DNA of 64,000 bases from Trichopria drosophilae (taxonomy: Eukaryota > Arthropoda > Insecta > Hymenoptera > Diapriidae), in NCBI GenBank assembly GCA_030407085.1, contig CM059584.1, forward strand, positions 102,299,001-102,363,000, in the 5' to 3' direction. Of the stretch, positions 14,343 through 25,099 are shown in pieces. Position 1 is the stretch's first letter; each line of letters begins with the position of its first letter. Under the pieces are notes generated by a model, which was not told the origin of the DNA, did not search any database, and saw only the letters and a list, made by a program, of their open reading frames with translations. The position numbers and the translations under genes are program-made.

Positions 14343-14775
14343 TCCGGTATAAAGGCTTGCATTAAAAACGATTGAAATTTTAATGATAACGTGATTAAAG
14401 CAATGAATTTCCAATTGAATTGAATCCTTGGTATGGCCAAAAAGGTTTAATGACATAATTCAAAATTGAAATTCGAAATATTATCGTATAGTTGAATGAC
14501 AATTAATGCACACTGATGTATGAGACATTTTCTATTGTTTTGAATGACATAAAAAGGCACTTCGTTTCAAAACATTCCATGAGTTACGAAAAATGAATCG
14601 ATTTCAATGAAATTGATCGGAATAAAGATTTCATATTTTTAATATTATCTAATAATAGTTTGTTAAGAAGGCTTTCATTAAGAATGATTGAAAATGTGAC
14701 GAAAAAGTGATTAAAAGTACTTTAATACTTTCCATTAGAATTTTAATCATTCTTAATGCACGCCTTCTTACCGGG
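14343..14775. mobile_element. MITE with TA target duplication (Tc1/mariner-type ends)
   Basis: The left end reads TCCGGTATAAAGGCTTGCAT. The right end in reverse complement reads CCCGGTAAGAAGGCGTGCAT, and both continue into ATTAA(A/G)AA(C/T)GATT. A TA dinucleotide borders each side (14341-14342 and 14776-14777). It is non-coding and about 430 bp long. Assignment to Tc1/mariner rests on TA alone. Confidence 0.55.
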
Positions 14776-15059
14776 TATGGCTAGGTTTTCAATATATAAA
14801 TTAAAAAATTCATTTTTTAGTAGCTTCATATTTTGCGTCCAATCTGGAGTAAAAAACATCCAATTGGGTAAATGGAAACAATGAATTAAAAATACTTAAG
14901 TTTCCAACAAACATTTCCATACGTTTTTTTGAATCTCTTCAGTAATTTAAATGTTATGGATCAAAATAAGAAATATTAATTTTTCAACCATAATAAAAAT
15001 AAATTCATTCTTGCCATGCAAAAATAGAAAACTCATAAACACATCAAAAACACATAATT

Positions 15060-15370
15060 TCAGTTTCACAATTACTTTTAAAACGGGTCTATAGGGATAT
15101 AGTTGTTGAAACTTCGCATATGAAATTGCTATTTTTTTTTTTAATATGTGAAGAAAAATGCCATTTGTTATCTATATGTAAGCCTAAACTTTTGGCATCA
15201 TAAACAATTGGAATAAAGTTTCCTTTAATTGAAATTCTAATGAGAGAGAGGTCACCCTTGGAGCTTAAGGTGTCGCTACCAATTAACGATTTAACTGGAT
15301 TAATAAAAAGAGTAATATCATCTGCCCATTTTTCTATCTTCATAATATCTCAATTGAACAGAATATAGGT
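15060..15370 (-). pseudogene. LINE reverse-transcriptase fragment
   Basis: Reading the minus strand gives KWADDITLFI and, downstream, IVYDAKSLGLHIDNKWHFSSHI-type sequence. The first matches the region around the catalytic DD of non-LTR reverse transcriptases. The second matches the following 'K-LG-IDN-L-W--H' block. Only about 84 codons remain and both ends are lost, so this is a dead fragment of a CR1/Jockey-like LINE. Confidence 0.55.
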
Positions 15371-15540
15371 CCGCTCTCAACCTCTTTCCTTAATGTACAT
15401 AATAAACAGGTTCATTTTGAAAAACGCTAGAAAATGTTAGTATATGAACACATTGCGTTCAGAAAATGTGTGCAACCGTTCTGCGTTTATTAGAAAACTA
15501 GCTTATAATGGGACTAGACATTGACAACAGTTTCATAACA

Positions 15541-15864
15541 ATACCCAAGTTAACTTTTTTTAACTAAGTTAAGTTAAAGTTAACTGTAAAAAAAAATAAC
15601 TAAGTTAAAAGTTAAAAGTTAACTCATAATTTAGTTAATTGAAATAGAAGTTAAGTTAACTAATAATAAAGTTAACAAGTTAAAAAGTTAGAAGCTAAAA
15701 AGTTAGAAGCTAAAAAGTTAAAAATTAAAAAGTTAACAAGTTAAAAGTAAACTTAATTAAGTTAAGTTAAAAGTTAATGATTCAGGAAGTAATTAAGTTA
15801 AGTTAATATTAATTAACTTTTTAACTTTTAACTTAACTTTTTAATTTCCTACTACCCAACCCTG
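15541..15864. mobile_element. hAT-like AAGTTA-rich MITE (second copy)
   Basis: Long run of AAGTTA/AAAAGTTAAC units ending in CCTACTACCCAACCCTG, the reverse complement of the start of the 10317 copy. The left end (ACCCAAGTTAAC) has lost the outermost bases. No 8-bp duplication is readable. Confidence 0.6.
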
Positions 15865-15931
15865 GTAGACACATAAATCATAAAATACGGGAGTTGCACA
15901 ACAGGATCCTCTCTCCTACATTTTACTTATA

Positions 15932-18150
15932 TGGGAAAATCCGTAGAACTTTTAACCCCCCCGTGTCACTCAATTTCTAAGATTATATTTGATATAACAT
16001 AACTATTTTCGAACGCACATAAATAAATAAAATTTTAATCCCTTTATTAATCAGGACTTTTTAAGTCCACTGTAACAAATGTTTTATTTATAGCACGGCG
16101 CAATTAATAAATACACAAATGTACGTATTTTTGGAGTTTTTAAACACTTACACTTGTGCATTTATTAATTGCACTGTTACATAAATCAAATATTTATTAG
16201 TGCGGACTTAAAAAGAACTAAATAATAAAGAGATTACAACTTTATTCACCCATGTGCTTTCTAAAATAGTCATGTTAGTATATAGAACATGATAGCGTGA
16301 ACAACATGCATGGTGCGCCTTAACTAAAATTAAATAAAAAGGTCTTACCCCTAGAAAATGAGTAGTGTTTCTGTATTTACAATGTTCATAGATGAGAAAA
16401 ATCAAAAAACTAAAATAATCTGTGGAGAGATTTTTAAATAAATCAACTTTGAACAGTTTTGCGCACAAAGTACATTGTTTTGGAAAATATGGCATTGTTT
16501 TGGAAAATATGGCATTGTTTTATATGAATAGAAAGGAAAAAATGATATAATAATAATTTTTAAGTGGTAATCCTATTAAACTTTTATTATTTCAACATTT
16601 TAGTACTAATAAAATATAAAAATGTAACATAATTTAATTATAATTACATTAATTTAAACATGTAAAGCATTATATCTACAAACACCGCTCAAAAGGTATT
16701 TTGGATAATCCGGGTGATTCGCAGGAACCTTATTCATTTCCCAGGAAGACTTTAAGAAATCAAAATGTACAGACTCCATCGCCTGCTCCCCCAAAAAATG
16801 CTAATCCTTCACTGTTTTTTTCACAGAACTGTTCTATGTGAAAAAAAACTGCATGAACCTTTGGTGTAATGCTGACACCTAAGTCCATCTAGCTCTTTTT
16901 GAAAGCTTCTATACATGCTTTGTAATTTTGGACAAGATTACTTCCGAAGCATGCAGAAACTACTTTTTTGAAGTCGTCAAATACTTTAACATACTTAGAT
17001 ATTGCTAGATTTTCAAACTGGCGCAGAAGGTCTATTTTATCCATTTCCGTTAAACCCAGAACCTCCTCGCCTGATTTCACGCTGAACGTGACAAGCTTTT
17101 GCCCATGACAGCGACTCCTTTTCACACTCTTTCAACATATGCGTGAAAACCGTGTTAACAACGCCAAGCATAAGGTGTAATTCTGGAGGTGGAATAATGT
17201 CTAGGAATGTTTTGCCTCCAACAGTATGTAATTAGCGGTACATGAATGCAGTTGTAATAATCTTTCGCTTTGTTTTTTGAACCTTTTCCTTTACAGTTTT
17301 TACAGTTTTTAGATATCAAACAATTGATAGATAAGAGCCACGAGCACTGTGAAAATAAAACTACCAAAAAAAAAAACAAAATACGTTTAACCTTGCGTCG
17401 CAGAGCGAAGTACAAGTTTATTTTTAGCTTGTGTCGCTAAAGTCAATATTTTCATTATTTCTGTTTTTTAAATTATGGTTAATAGACAATAATTAGCAAT
17501 TAATAAACTACTAATAATTATAAAATTTAGTATAAACGGTTACTAAAAACATTTAATACAAAATTATTTTGTTTTTTATATTTATAATGGTGCCAGCATT
17601 TTTGAAATACTGTACTTCGTGCTCAAAAATGTTCAAAGTGGATTTATTTAAAAATCTCTCCACAGATTATTTTAGTTTTTTCATTTTTCTCATCTATGAA
17701 CATGTAAATTCAGAATCTCTACTAATTTTCTAGGTGTAAGACTTTTTTATTTAATTATAGTTAAGGCACACCGTGCATGTTGTTCACTCTGTCATGTTCT
17801 ATATACTAACATGACTATTTTAGAAAGCACATGGGTGAGTAAAGTTGTAATCTCTTTATTATTTAGTCCTTTTTAAGTCCACACTAATAAATATCTGATT
17901 TATGTAACAGCGCAATTAATAAATGCACAAGTGTAAGTGTTTAAAAACTCCAAAAATATGTACATTTGTGTATTTATTAATTGCGCCATGCTATAAATCA
18001 AATATTTGTTACAGTGGACTCAAAAAGTCCTGATTAATAAAGAGATTACAATTTTATTTATTTATGTGCGTTCTAAAATAATCATGTTTTATCAAATATA
18101 ATGTCAGAAATTGAGTGACACGGTTAAAAGTTTCGCAGATTTGCCCATAC
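15932..18150. mobile_element. DNA transposon with ~550-bp inverted repeats, 2.2 kb
   Basis: Left arm 15932-16495 matches right arm 17590-18150 in reverse complement, starting with TATGGG and AACTTTTAACC and including GTGTCACTCAATTTCT, GAACGCACATAAATAAATA and the CATGTGCTTTCTAAAATAG block. Within each arm lies a further palindrome (16061-16212 and 17870-18025) built around GCAATTAATAAAT. The interior (16500-17590) encodes a decayed protein on the minus strand. No target duplication was identified and I cannot assign a superfamily. The right end stops about 85 bp before the mS37 start codon. Confidence 0.75.
16690..17240 (-). pseudogene. Decayed protein inside the long-TIR transposon, function unknown
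   Basis: Translation of the minus strand gives a coherent but frameshifted protein. A first segment contains FLDIIPPPELHLMLGVVN and is followed by a change of frame near 17110. An intact 78-codon stretch (16889-17125) includes LLRQFENLA and FKKVVSACFG. A last segment contains DLGVSITPKVHAVFFHI followed by EQAMESVHFDF. The P-P-E-L-H-L-x-L-G and V-S-I-T-P-K-V-H blocks resemble conserved segments I have seen in unannotated insect transposon proteins, but I cannot name the family. Its position between inverted repeats argues that it is the transposon's own protein or an accessory one. No catalytic residues can be pointed to with confidence. Confidence 0.5.
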
Positions 18151-18235
18151 ATATATAATTTCATATTTATACTTGAAATTGAAATGTTAAATAAAAGATT
18201 TGACAAATTTACAAAAATTATTCATTTCACAGAAA

Positions 18236-18666
18236 ATGAAATTAGGAGAACAATTATTAAGAAATGCGCGAGCACCACAAAATATCAAGAAAGTGAAGTT
18301 CTACGAGGATTTACCAGCAAGATTAAGGGATCGAGTAAGTGGAAAAGGAGATAAAGTTAAAGGTATTTCAAAAAGTTCCTCAAAAGTATTCAATGCACAT
18401 ATTAAATATTAAATAACGAATAATTTTCAGGTGAAGGATGCTTGCAAGAATTTTCGTTACTGATCAACTGTTTACAAATGCACGATTATGAAAATAAAAT
18501 GTGTAAAAAAGAAGTGGGTGATTTCGATAACTGTTATTCTAAGTACATGACAAACAAGAGAGTTTCTAAAGAACAACAATTGAAAGGTATTATAACACCA
18601 GACACAAAAGTTTTAAAACACAAACAACTCAATAATTTCCTGAAACGTTTCCCGCAACCTGCATAA
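18236..18666 (+). CDS. Small ribosomal subunit protein mS37 (CHCHD1), mitochondrial
   Basis: Two coding exons, 18236-18362 and 18431-18666 (59-bp... actually 68-bp intron with GT and TTTTCAG ends), give 120 residues, close to the 118 of human CHCHD1. A twin CX9C motif is visible: C46-X9-C56 and C67-X9-C77, the signature of proteins imported by the Mia40 disulfide relay. The basic N-terminus (LPARLRDRVSGKGDK) and the C-terminal KQLNNFLKRFPQ match the mS37 family, a component of the mitochondrial ribosome small subunit. The start ATG lies three bases after TTTCACAG, which looks like a 3' splice site, so a non-coding first exon probably lies upstream, in or beyond the transposon arm. The gene is tail-to-tail with DRG2, 239 bp between the stops. 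Confidence 0.85.
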
Positions 18667-18690
18667 ATGTAAATAGTGCAAATATATTGT

Positions 18691-18696
18691 AATAAA
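18691..18696 (+). terminator. AATAAA polyadenylation signal of mS37
   Basis: AATAAA 25 bases after the mS37 stop codon, the first such hexamer on the strand. Confidence 0.6.
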
Positions 18697-18769
18697 CCAA
18701 ATCCTTTTATAACCTGTTAAAGGAATCTGTGAATAATAAAAAACTAGAGTAAGTATTTAGTAAAATTCT

Positions 18770-18775
18770 TTTATT
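18770..18775 (-). terminator. AATAAA polyadenylation signal of DRG2
   Basis: On the minus strand AATAAA lies about 130 bases after the DRG2 stop, within sequence TTATTAATAAAAG. The mS37 and DRG2 3' ends therefore lie within about 80 bp of each other. Confidence 0.5.
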
Positions 18776-18905
18776 AATAAAACGGCACTTTGTAATATTT
18801 ATAGAATTAAACTGTAATATCCGTCCGAAGTAAAAGAAGCTCTTCAGTGTCTGTTAACGATTTGCACTGATTCTGGTCGATTTCTTCGTATTTCGCTCTT
18901 AATAT

Positions 18906-20413
18906 TTATTTTTTAATGATTTGTATTACATCTTCGTCTTGCATTACATGCCGCAGTCCCACTCGCTGAGGTGAGTACTTGGTACTTGTACCCTACAGAA
19001 ACAAAATTTATATAACTATTCGAATAATCCATAAAATATAAATATACATACCCAAACAAGGGCATATTTAAACTGAGCTGCTAAAGTTCGATGAATTGCA
19101 TGGCAGACATGTTCGACACAAACGCCTTTCCGCAGAATTAATCCATCATCAAAGTCTGGAGGTTGACCTGGTTTCTTTGTGTACACTCGTATCAAAGATA
19201 AGTATTCCCAAAGCGTCTCCAGTAGGAAATCCAGATTAAGTTTCATGTTACAACTGTAAAAGAGGTAAATTCGCTTAATTTAAATATTTTGTCAATTATA
19301 ACATTTTATATTTACCTAACGACTATGCTATTCGATTGCCTCGCAATTCTGTCTATTTCTTCTATCGATATTTGATCAATCTTGTTGTATACGTAAAGAC
19401 ACGGTAAGTAAACACGATTTGCGTTAATAACATCAATGAGTTCATCAGCAGAACAGTCTTCTCGGAATAAAACTTCAGCGTTGAATATTTTATATTCGTG
19501 TAGAATCATTTGAACCAATTTTTCATCAACTTTAGTTAGTACGCAAGTCGAATTGAACGAGAGACCACCGCCTTTCTTTATCTTAAAATATATATTGGGT
19601 TTTCTCTTGTTCAGTCGAATGCCTACCGATTCCAATTCTTTTTCGAGTAATTGTCTTTGTACATCCTGTTTCGTCGCATCTAACATCATCAAGACCAAGT
19701 CTGCCGTTCTCGCTACAGCGATTACTTGACGACCTCGACCTTTACCCTATTTAAACAGATTACGATTAAGATTTATGACAATTTTTAAAATAGTTTTATT
19801 GTACTTTACCTGCGCAGCTCCTTCGATGATTCCCGGCAAATCCAAAAGTTGTATATTCGCACCTTTGTATTCTATTACTCCCGGTATGCATGTCAAAGTT
19901 GTAAATTCGTACGATGCAGCTTCCGATTCCGTGTGGGTTAAAGTGCTGAGTAACGTTGATTTTCCGACAGATGGGAAGCCTATCAAAGCGACTCTGGCAT
20001 CTCCGGATTTTAAGACGTCGAACCCATCGCCTTTCTCCGATTTCTTTGAAGGTTCCAATAACTGAGACCGATATTTTGCAAGTTTCGCCTTTAAAAGGCC
20101 CAAATGGTACTCGGTTGCTAAAATTTACAAAAACATGAAAGTACATACGAAACTATAATCGAATTAAAATATGTCTCGACAATATGGAAAATTAATCATT
20201 AGTTTACTGTAATTATTAGAATGTATTTAAAAAATACCTGAGTGATGTATAAAATAATTAAATTGAGAATGAAATCTTAATGTAAGAGAAAAATACGAAA
20301 GCCGACAATTTTTGTAAAACTTAACCTATAAGGATCTCTCTTTTCTTACCTTTGTTCTTTTGCGTTCTTGCAATTTCTTTTTCGATTTCTGATATTTTTT
20401 CTAGGATGCCCAT
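18906..20413 (-). CDS. DRG2: Developmentally regulated GTP-binding protein 2 (DRG2)
   Basis: Five exons on the minus strand (20350-20413, 19810-20117, 19316-19746, 19052-19253, 18906-18992) join in phase across GT/AG introns to give 363 residues, one fewer than human DRG2. The Obg-type GTPase core is complete: P-loop GFPSVGKST at residues 68-76, switch region [10 protein letters not shown] near 92-101, DLPG at 114-117 followed by [21 protein letters not shown], and NKID near 245. The C-terminal TGS-domain region runs from [22 protein letters not shown] to the KYSPQRVGL block and the end DVIQIIKK. In the family this is a cytosolic translation-associated GTPase that works with the partner Lerepo4/DFRP2. 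The start [18 protein letters not shown] matches the family exactly. No lesion is seen. Confidence 0.95.
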
Positions 20414-21539
20414 TTTGTCGGATGAATTTCAAACGCCGGGAAATCAGGGTAAATTAATTGTCTTGATTGTCAGATGTCATGGGAAAATGCCAGCGATTTC
20501 GGACGTCGATCGAAAAATCACTGCAATCGGCGATATCGGGTATCGGTATACACACGTATACTACGCACTTTCGCACACGCATAAGTGCGTTTGTGCTGGA
20601 TAAGTGAACGACGTAAACGACTTTGCTCCAAAACGGTAGTCACGTGGTACGAATTTCTGTAAACATGTGTGTAAACACATACAGGTGTTGCATTTCGCTC
20701 CGTTACATTATTTCTTCCTTGCTCTTTTTTTGAACCATTAACGCCCAAAATTGTCGGTGTAGTGCACCTTTCAATTTTTGAAATGAATTGAAATTTTGTA
20801 TGCTTGTATCAGAGATTATAGAGCTTGTATTACAAAATACGGTTTTGATTCTAAAGTGATCCGCCGGTAAGGTAGGAATTTACACTAAAAAACCTAAATT
20901 AAGGGGGTTCTAAAGTGCTCTGCAGATAAGGTAGGAATTTTCACAAAAAAGCGTAAATAAAAAATGACCGAATCGATTTTTTAAAATTCGGGCTCTGTAA
21001 GGGCAATTTTAATTACTAATAGACCAATTCCATATCAAATCATGCAACGAAAATAAGTTCGAAATTCCAAATCATGTTTTATATGACTTTTATCGTTCTT
21101 TTGGACAAATAAAAAGATTATATTATTGTATTTTTTTGTTTTGTAAACAAGAAAATTTCCGTATAGTTACGGGCACTACAAGAATTACGCTACTTCCATC
21201 ATTTTCGTCCAAACCAGATGGAAAGTTATTTTCAAATCCCTTTATTCTCGTTAAAAATCAATATTTTACTGTTCTGTTTTTTCAGTTTAGTAGTGTTTGG
21301 TATCTTCTTTCTTTGCCAGTTTTTAGTTTTACAAAATTTTGAAAATTAACAAAATGGCGGCTGTTTTTTCAAAAATCAAAAAAACTTGATTTTCTCAGAA
21401 ACATCATTTTTTAAAAATTCAATTTTTTTTAATGAATTGACAAAGCAAAAAGGAAACTTTCCCAATATGTTTGGTTAGCTCTAAAATGCCCAGAGAGCTG
21501 CAAGAATTTTTGTTCTAACAAAATTATGAGTATCTAATT
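20414..21539. other. DRG2 upstream region and intergenic DNA
   Basis: 20414-20760 is less AT-rich than its surroundings and is the likely DRG2 promoter/5' UTR; no TATA box stands out. At 20838-20965 a roughly 65-base unit occurs twice in tandem (TTCTAAAGTG...TAAGGTAGGAATTT...AAAAAA...TAAAT). The rest is AT-rich with no gene. Confidence 0.5.
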
Positions 21540-21689
21540 ACGATAGGCTCCAAATACGTGTATCTTCATTGGAAGAACAACTATCCACGGAAACAAACAT
21601 AAGGATCATCCTTTCGTAAAAAGTCTACAAGAAGAAATAGACAACTTTAAGAAATAGTTAAAACGTGCAAACCGCAAAATGAATTAAAA

Positions 21690-22007
21690 ATGCTCCTGTC
21701 ACAGGCTAGATGTGCAGCCGAAAGTAGACAAATGGAACGACGATCGAAGAATATTATCTTTTACAATGTACCTGAAAATGATTACACGCGCGCAGGAAAA
21801 AATACTTCGGATATGGATAATATTAAGGATATTCTGCAGGATAAACTTAAATTAGATTTCCGGCCACTTAACATTATTCGGCTGAGGAAACCAGTAGAAA
21901 AAAATATACGACCACTGCTGGCTACTTTTGAAAACGAGGTCGACATATATAAAATTTTTAGTAAGACTAAACTGCTTCCGGACACTATTAAAGTGACCTC
22001 AGATTAA
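21690..22007 (+). pseudogene. LINE ORF1-like fragment
   Basis: 105 codons with ERRSKNIIFYNVPEND and FRPLNIIRLRKPVEKNIRPLLATF. These blocks are typical of the RNA-binding ORF1 proteins of CR1/L2/Jockey-type LINEs. The upstream sequence (21540-21690) reads as the end of a coiled coil but is broken by stops, and the ORF ends early with respect to the family. Confidence 0.5.
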
Positions 22008-22264
22008 ACAGAAAACACCCGATCAACGAAAGCTAGTGAATCTCTTATACAAAGACATTGATAAACAGAAGGCATCATATCCAAATGACATCTTGAAGGT
22101 AAAAATTAAAAATGGTGTGCCGACAATTGTTGGAGCAGACAACCAACCACGTCAGTCAAAAAACTAATGAACTCGCACTCCTCTCTCCAACTGTATTATC
22201 AAAATGTCAATGGGTTGAGGCTTAAACTTTCTAGTCTTCAATTAACTTTACTTTCTATGGCAAA

Positions 22265-22860
22265 AAAGGCCTGATATTATTTTATTGACAGAAACTAGTC
22301 TCACACCAGATTTTCTCGACCCGGAACTTGGTCTTGCGGGGTACTCTATCTATAGACAGGATCGATCACTTCGTAGTAGTATTCATAAAAAAGATGGAGG
22401 CACTTTAATTGCTGTTAAGACTGGAATTTGGAGTGCTCAAATAACTTTGGATAATCCTTCGGTAGACCATGTATTCGTCAAGCTTTGGTTCGGTAACAAG
22501 AAACTTATGCTTGGTTGCACTTATATTCCACCGCGGTCACCGTTAGAGACGTATGCAAATCATGTCGCGAATGTTGAGATCAGTGTCGCTCATCTTTGTA
22601 CGCTTGACCTTGCACTATTAATTGGAGATTATAACCTAAGTAGAGTGTCTTGGCACTTCTCTCAAGCCCTAACCTACAATTTCTCGGATGGTGTTCCGGT
22701 TATTGTCAGAGAGGCTGCCACTATTGTCGGAAACAGCTTTTCCTTTTTGGAGTTAAACCAGTTTTTTCCAGAACATCCGGTAAAAGGGTATTCTCTGGAT
22801 CTCCTCTTTTCAACCACGCGGTGTATAGAATATCAATACCCATTAGAAAATCTCATTTAG
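22265..22860 (+). pseudogene. LINE AP-endonuclease domain fragment
   Basis: The frame contains LTETSL, GGTLIAVK, KLMLGCTYIPPRS, LLIGDYNLSRVSW and YSLDLLFST, the ordered motifs of the APE-type endonuclease that nicks target DNA in LINE insertion (GDYNL is the usual GDFN block). A stop and frame changes follow at 22858 and near 22975. The true start is lost. Confidence 0.65.
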
Positions 22861-23168
22861 GTCTATCCACATCATCCACCTGCTGTATTCAACATCGAGT
22901 ATAATCAAGAGCAAGGTCTTAACTTCGATTTCGACGAACAGATTCTGAAGGTCTTACAAGATATTTCGCCGAGGTGAAATGGAATCTGCAAAATGATGAA
23001 AATATTGATGACATGTTGACAACCTTTTATAAAATAATCTATGAAGCTATAAACCTGTTCGTGCCGAAGAGAAGATTGACACTAGATGCATTCCCTAGAT
23101 GGTTTAGTAAGGAACTTAGGAGCCCAAAAGAAGTCAGCCCATAAAATGTACTAGGCAACCCTCAATAC

Positions 23169-23426
23169 AGTAGACGCTCGATATAAGAACCGATCGGTAT
23201 AAGAACACTTTTTTGATCATTACAGTGCCTACGAACATTCGAGATGTATCCCCTCCATACACTTTTCCCTGGCTAACCGTTCCACGCATTCCGTCGAGTC
23301 CACCTATACATACATGCATACATACAAGAGAAGGGGAAGCATCAATTCCCCTCCAATGGTTCTTATATCGGTGCTTGGTGGGGAAGCTCGGAACAGACGT
23401 AGTTCTTATATCGAGCGTCTACTGTA
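23169..23426. mobile_element. pogo-like MITE nested in the LINE
   Basis: Perfect-looking inverted ends: CAGTAGACGCTCGATATAAG on the left and its reverse complement on the right, bordered by TA on both sides (23167-23168 and 23427-23428). At 258 bp it is non-coding. Removing it plus one TA rejoins the LINE coding frame (TLN before, then QDRTNF). The CAGT... terminus with TA duplication is typical of the pogo/Tigger branch of Tc1/mariner. Confidence 0.85.
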
Positions 23427-23429
23427 TTC

Positions 23430-24085
23430 AGGATCGAACAAACTTCAATCACCTTCGAGCGCAGTGCAAAAAAGTTCCTGATGTGTGTTATAAACGATAT
23501 ATTTTATTAACTGAAAATTCCGTGAACTCAACTGTGAAAACTTTCTGGACTTACATAAACAATAAATCAAAAACTAAGGTTGTTCCCAGTTATGTCACTT
23601 GCGGCACTGAAACTGCATTTACAGGTCAAGAAATTGTGAATCTTTTGGGTAGATTTTTTAGCTCAGCTTATGGCAGGTCATCGCTGTCAACCGTCCCTTC
23701 GGATATACATTCGATCGAGATCGCTAACTTAATGAAGGTCGATAGTAATGACATTTTAGACGCGTTCAAGAAGATCATTATAAGTCGTAAAAATATTGTA
23801 ATAATTAATCGATATAGATCCGATCACTACAACCTTTCTGCGTCATTAGCTAGAGTAGGTATAATAAATGATCCCAAATGTACATGTAAAAAATACGATC
23901 AAGATATTAATCACGTTATATTTCAATGTCCTCTGTATGAAACCGAAAGAGTAAAACTGATTCAAAATCTACAAAAAATCAATCTTCGATTACCTCTTAG
24001 TATACAAATAATAATAGCGTCTCCGAATATAAAAGCCTGTAAATATTTGTGTTCATTCCTAGAACGATGCGATTTGAGTATATAA
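23430..24085 (+). pseudogene. LINE linker fused to a C-terminal zinc-knuckle tail
   Basis: One open frame carries NHLRAQCKKVPDVCYKRYILLTEN and FWTYINNKSK (region before the RT). After LDAFKKI, where the RT fingers should begin, it passes straight into IINRYRSDHYNLSASLARVGI and CTCKKYDQDINHVIFQC, the CCHC-type C-terminal domain found after RNase H/RT in many insect LINEs. The RT domain is absent. The in-frame fusion makes a 290-codon frame that also runs through the MITE, so the frame itself is not evidence for a host gene. Confidence 0.6.
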
Positions 24086-24567
24086 CTCTACTATATAATG
24101 TAATGTTATCTCTGCGTATCAAGCTATAATGTATTTCTAAAAATGTAAATATAACTATGTAAATATTTCTGTGTAGCTAAATAAGCCTCGCAAACGTTGC
24201 AAGACTTCAAGTGCTTAATAAAAAAAAAAAAATTCATGAATTTCGAAACAATTTTGATGCAACTTTCAAAGTGAAACTTAGCGCCGGATTATTGTCGTGA
24301 AAACTGGTAGTACCTTGTTTTACCCAGACTGAATTACCACCTGGATTAAAAATACTGGTTTAATTAATGTCTCGTGGAATTGCACTGACGATTCATGAAT
24401 CTCAACGAAACTTTGAAGTGACCTTCCAAATGAAATTTTGAGAAAATATTCACTGTAATATATTTTGTTTAATTTACACATTCAATTAAAAAAATTACTA
24501 ATATAGTTAATATATATAAGATAGGTTTCTAAATAATAAATTCATTTTTTTTTATATGAAATATTCC

Positions 24568-24573
24568 AGTTTT
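24568..24573 (-). terminator. AATAAA signal of the F-box gene
   Basis: AATAAA on the minus strand about 135 bases after the stop at 24708, followed within 20 bases by a run of A. Confidence 0.45.
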
Positions 24574-24707
24574 ATTCATATTTTACATGATGTATAATTA
24601 ATTAAATATACATTTACAGTACGCTACAAGCTATTTACATATGTATCCCTAAACCTACATACAAGCACTTTTCGCATAATATTCACAGGTTAACATTTCG
24701 TCAGGTT

Positions 24708-25064
24708 TCACTGCTTCTGATTAAACGATGTTCTTCCCCAACTTGCGCAGACAGCGTAAGCTTGAGCTGTCGAAGAAAATCTAAAGCAGGTTGCCTTTAC
24801 TTGGTTCTTCTTATCGGCTAATTTCTTCTTTTGGATGTCATCAATTCGGGTAAGGGCTTTTCTCCTCAATATCGGATCGGATTTGCATCCCGCCAAGATT
24901 GTCCGACTTGTTTGGGCAATGTTCAACAGAGATTCGGGGTCCAACATCCGAAAAATTGTTTGCTTGAGTTCTGTAGGAAGTTGACTAATGTAGTCAACCT
25001 TTGCTTCGACTTCTTTCTTCTTGCCACCAATTTTGAGGGTAGAGAAAAATTCTGAAAGACCCAT
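24708..25064 (-). CDS. Small F-box protein, single exon
   Basis: 118 codons from ATG at 25064 (an in-frame ATG at 25097 would add 11). Near residues 20-65 is an F-box: YISQLPTELKQTIFRMLDPE followed by SLLNIAQTSRTILAGCKSDPILRRKA, with the usual L-P-x-E-[IL] start and the S-L-x-x-[IVA]-x-x-T core. F-box proteins bind Skp1 and bring substrates to SCF ubiquitin ligases; there is no substrate-binding domain after the box, only about 50 basic residues. There is no intron. The intact frame and the nearby AATAAA favour a real short gene. A retrocopy or a terminal exon of a larger gene remains possible. I do not recognise an orthologue. Confidence 0.6.
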   Translation of the reverse strand: MGLSEFFSTLKIGGKKKEVEAKVDYISQLPTELKQTIFRMLDPESLLNIAQTSRTILAGCKSDPILRRKALTRIDDIQKKKLADKKNQVKATCFRFSSTAQAYAVCASWGRTSFNQKQ

Positions 25065-25099
25065 GGTAGTTTGCGCTATGAGAATGTTAAATTCCAAAG

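Larger units (their letters stand above)
21540..24233 (+). mobile_element. Dead, rearranged LINE (non-LTR retrotransposon)
   Basis: Order along the plus strand: ORF1-like coiled-coil and basic region (21540-22007), AP-endonuclease region (about 22265-22860), endonuclease-to-RT linker (about 22930-23750, split by a MITE at 23169-23426), and a C-terminal CCHC tail (23765-24085). It ends with a run of A at 24221-24233. Frameshifts and stops separate the parts. The whole reverse transcriptase is missing: the linker joins directly to the C-terminal tail. The linker style (PRWFSKEL, FWTYINNKSKTK) is CR1/L2/Jockey-like. Confidence 0.75.

Noticed and set aside
18363..18430. Wording on the mS37 intron length
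   Set aside because: The intron is 68 bp (18363-18430); the '59-bp' mentioned in the mS37 entry is a slip and should be ignored.
23213..24085. 290-codon frame as a possible host gene
   Set aside because: It runs through a MITE and LINE segments; the openness is accidental.
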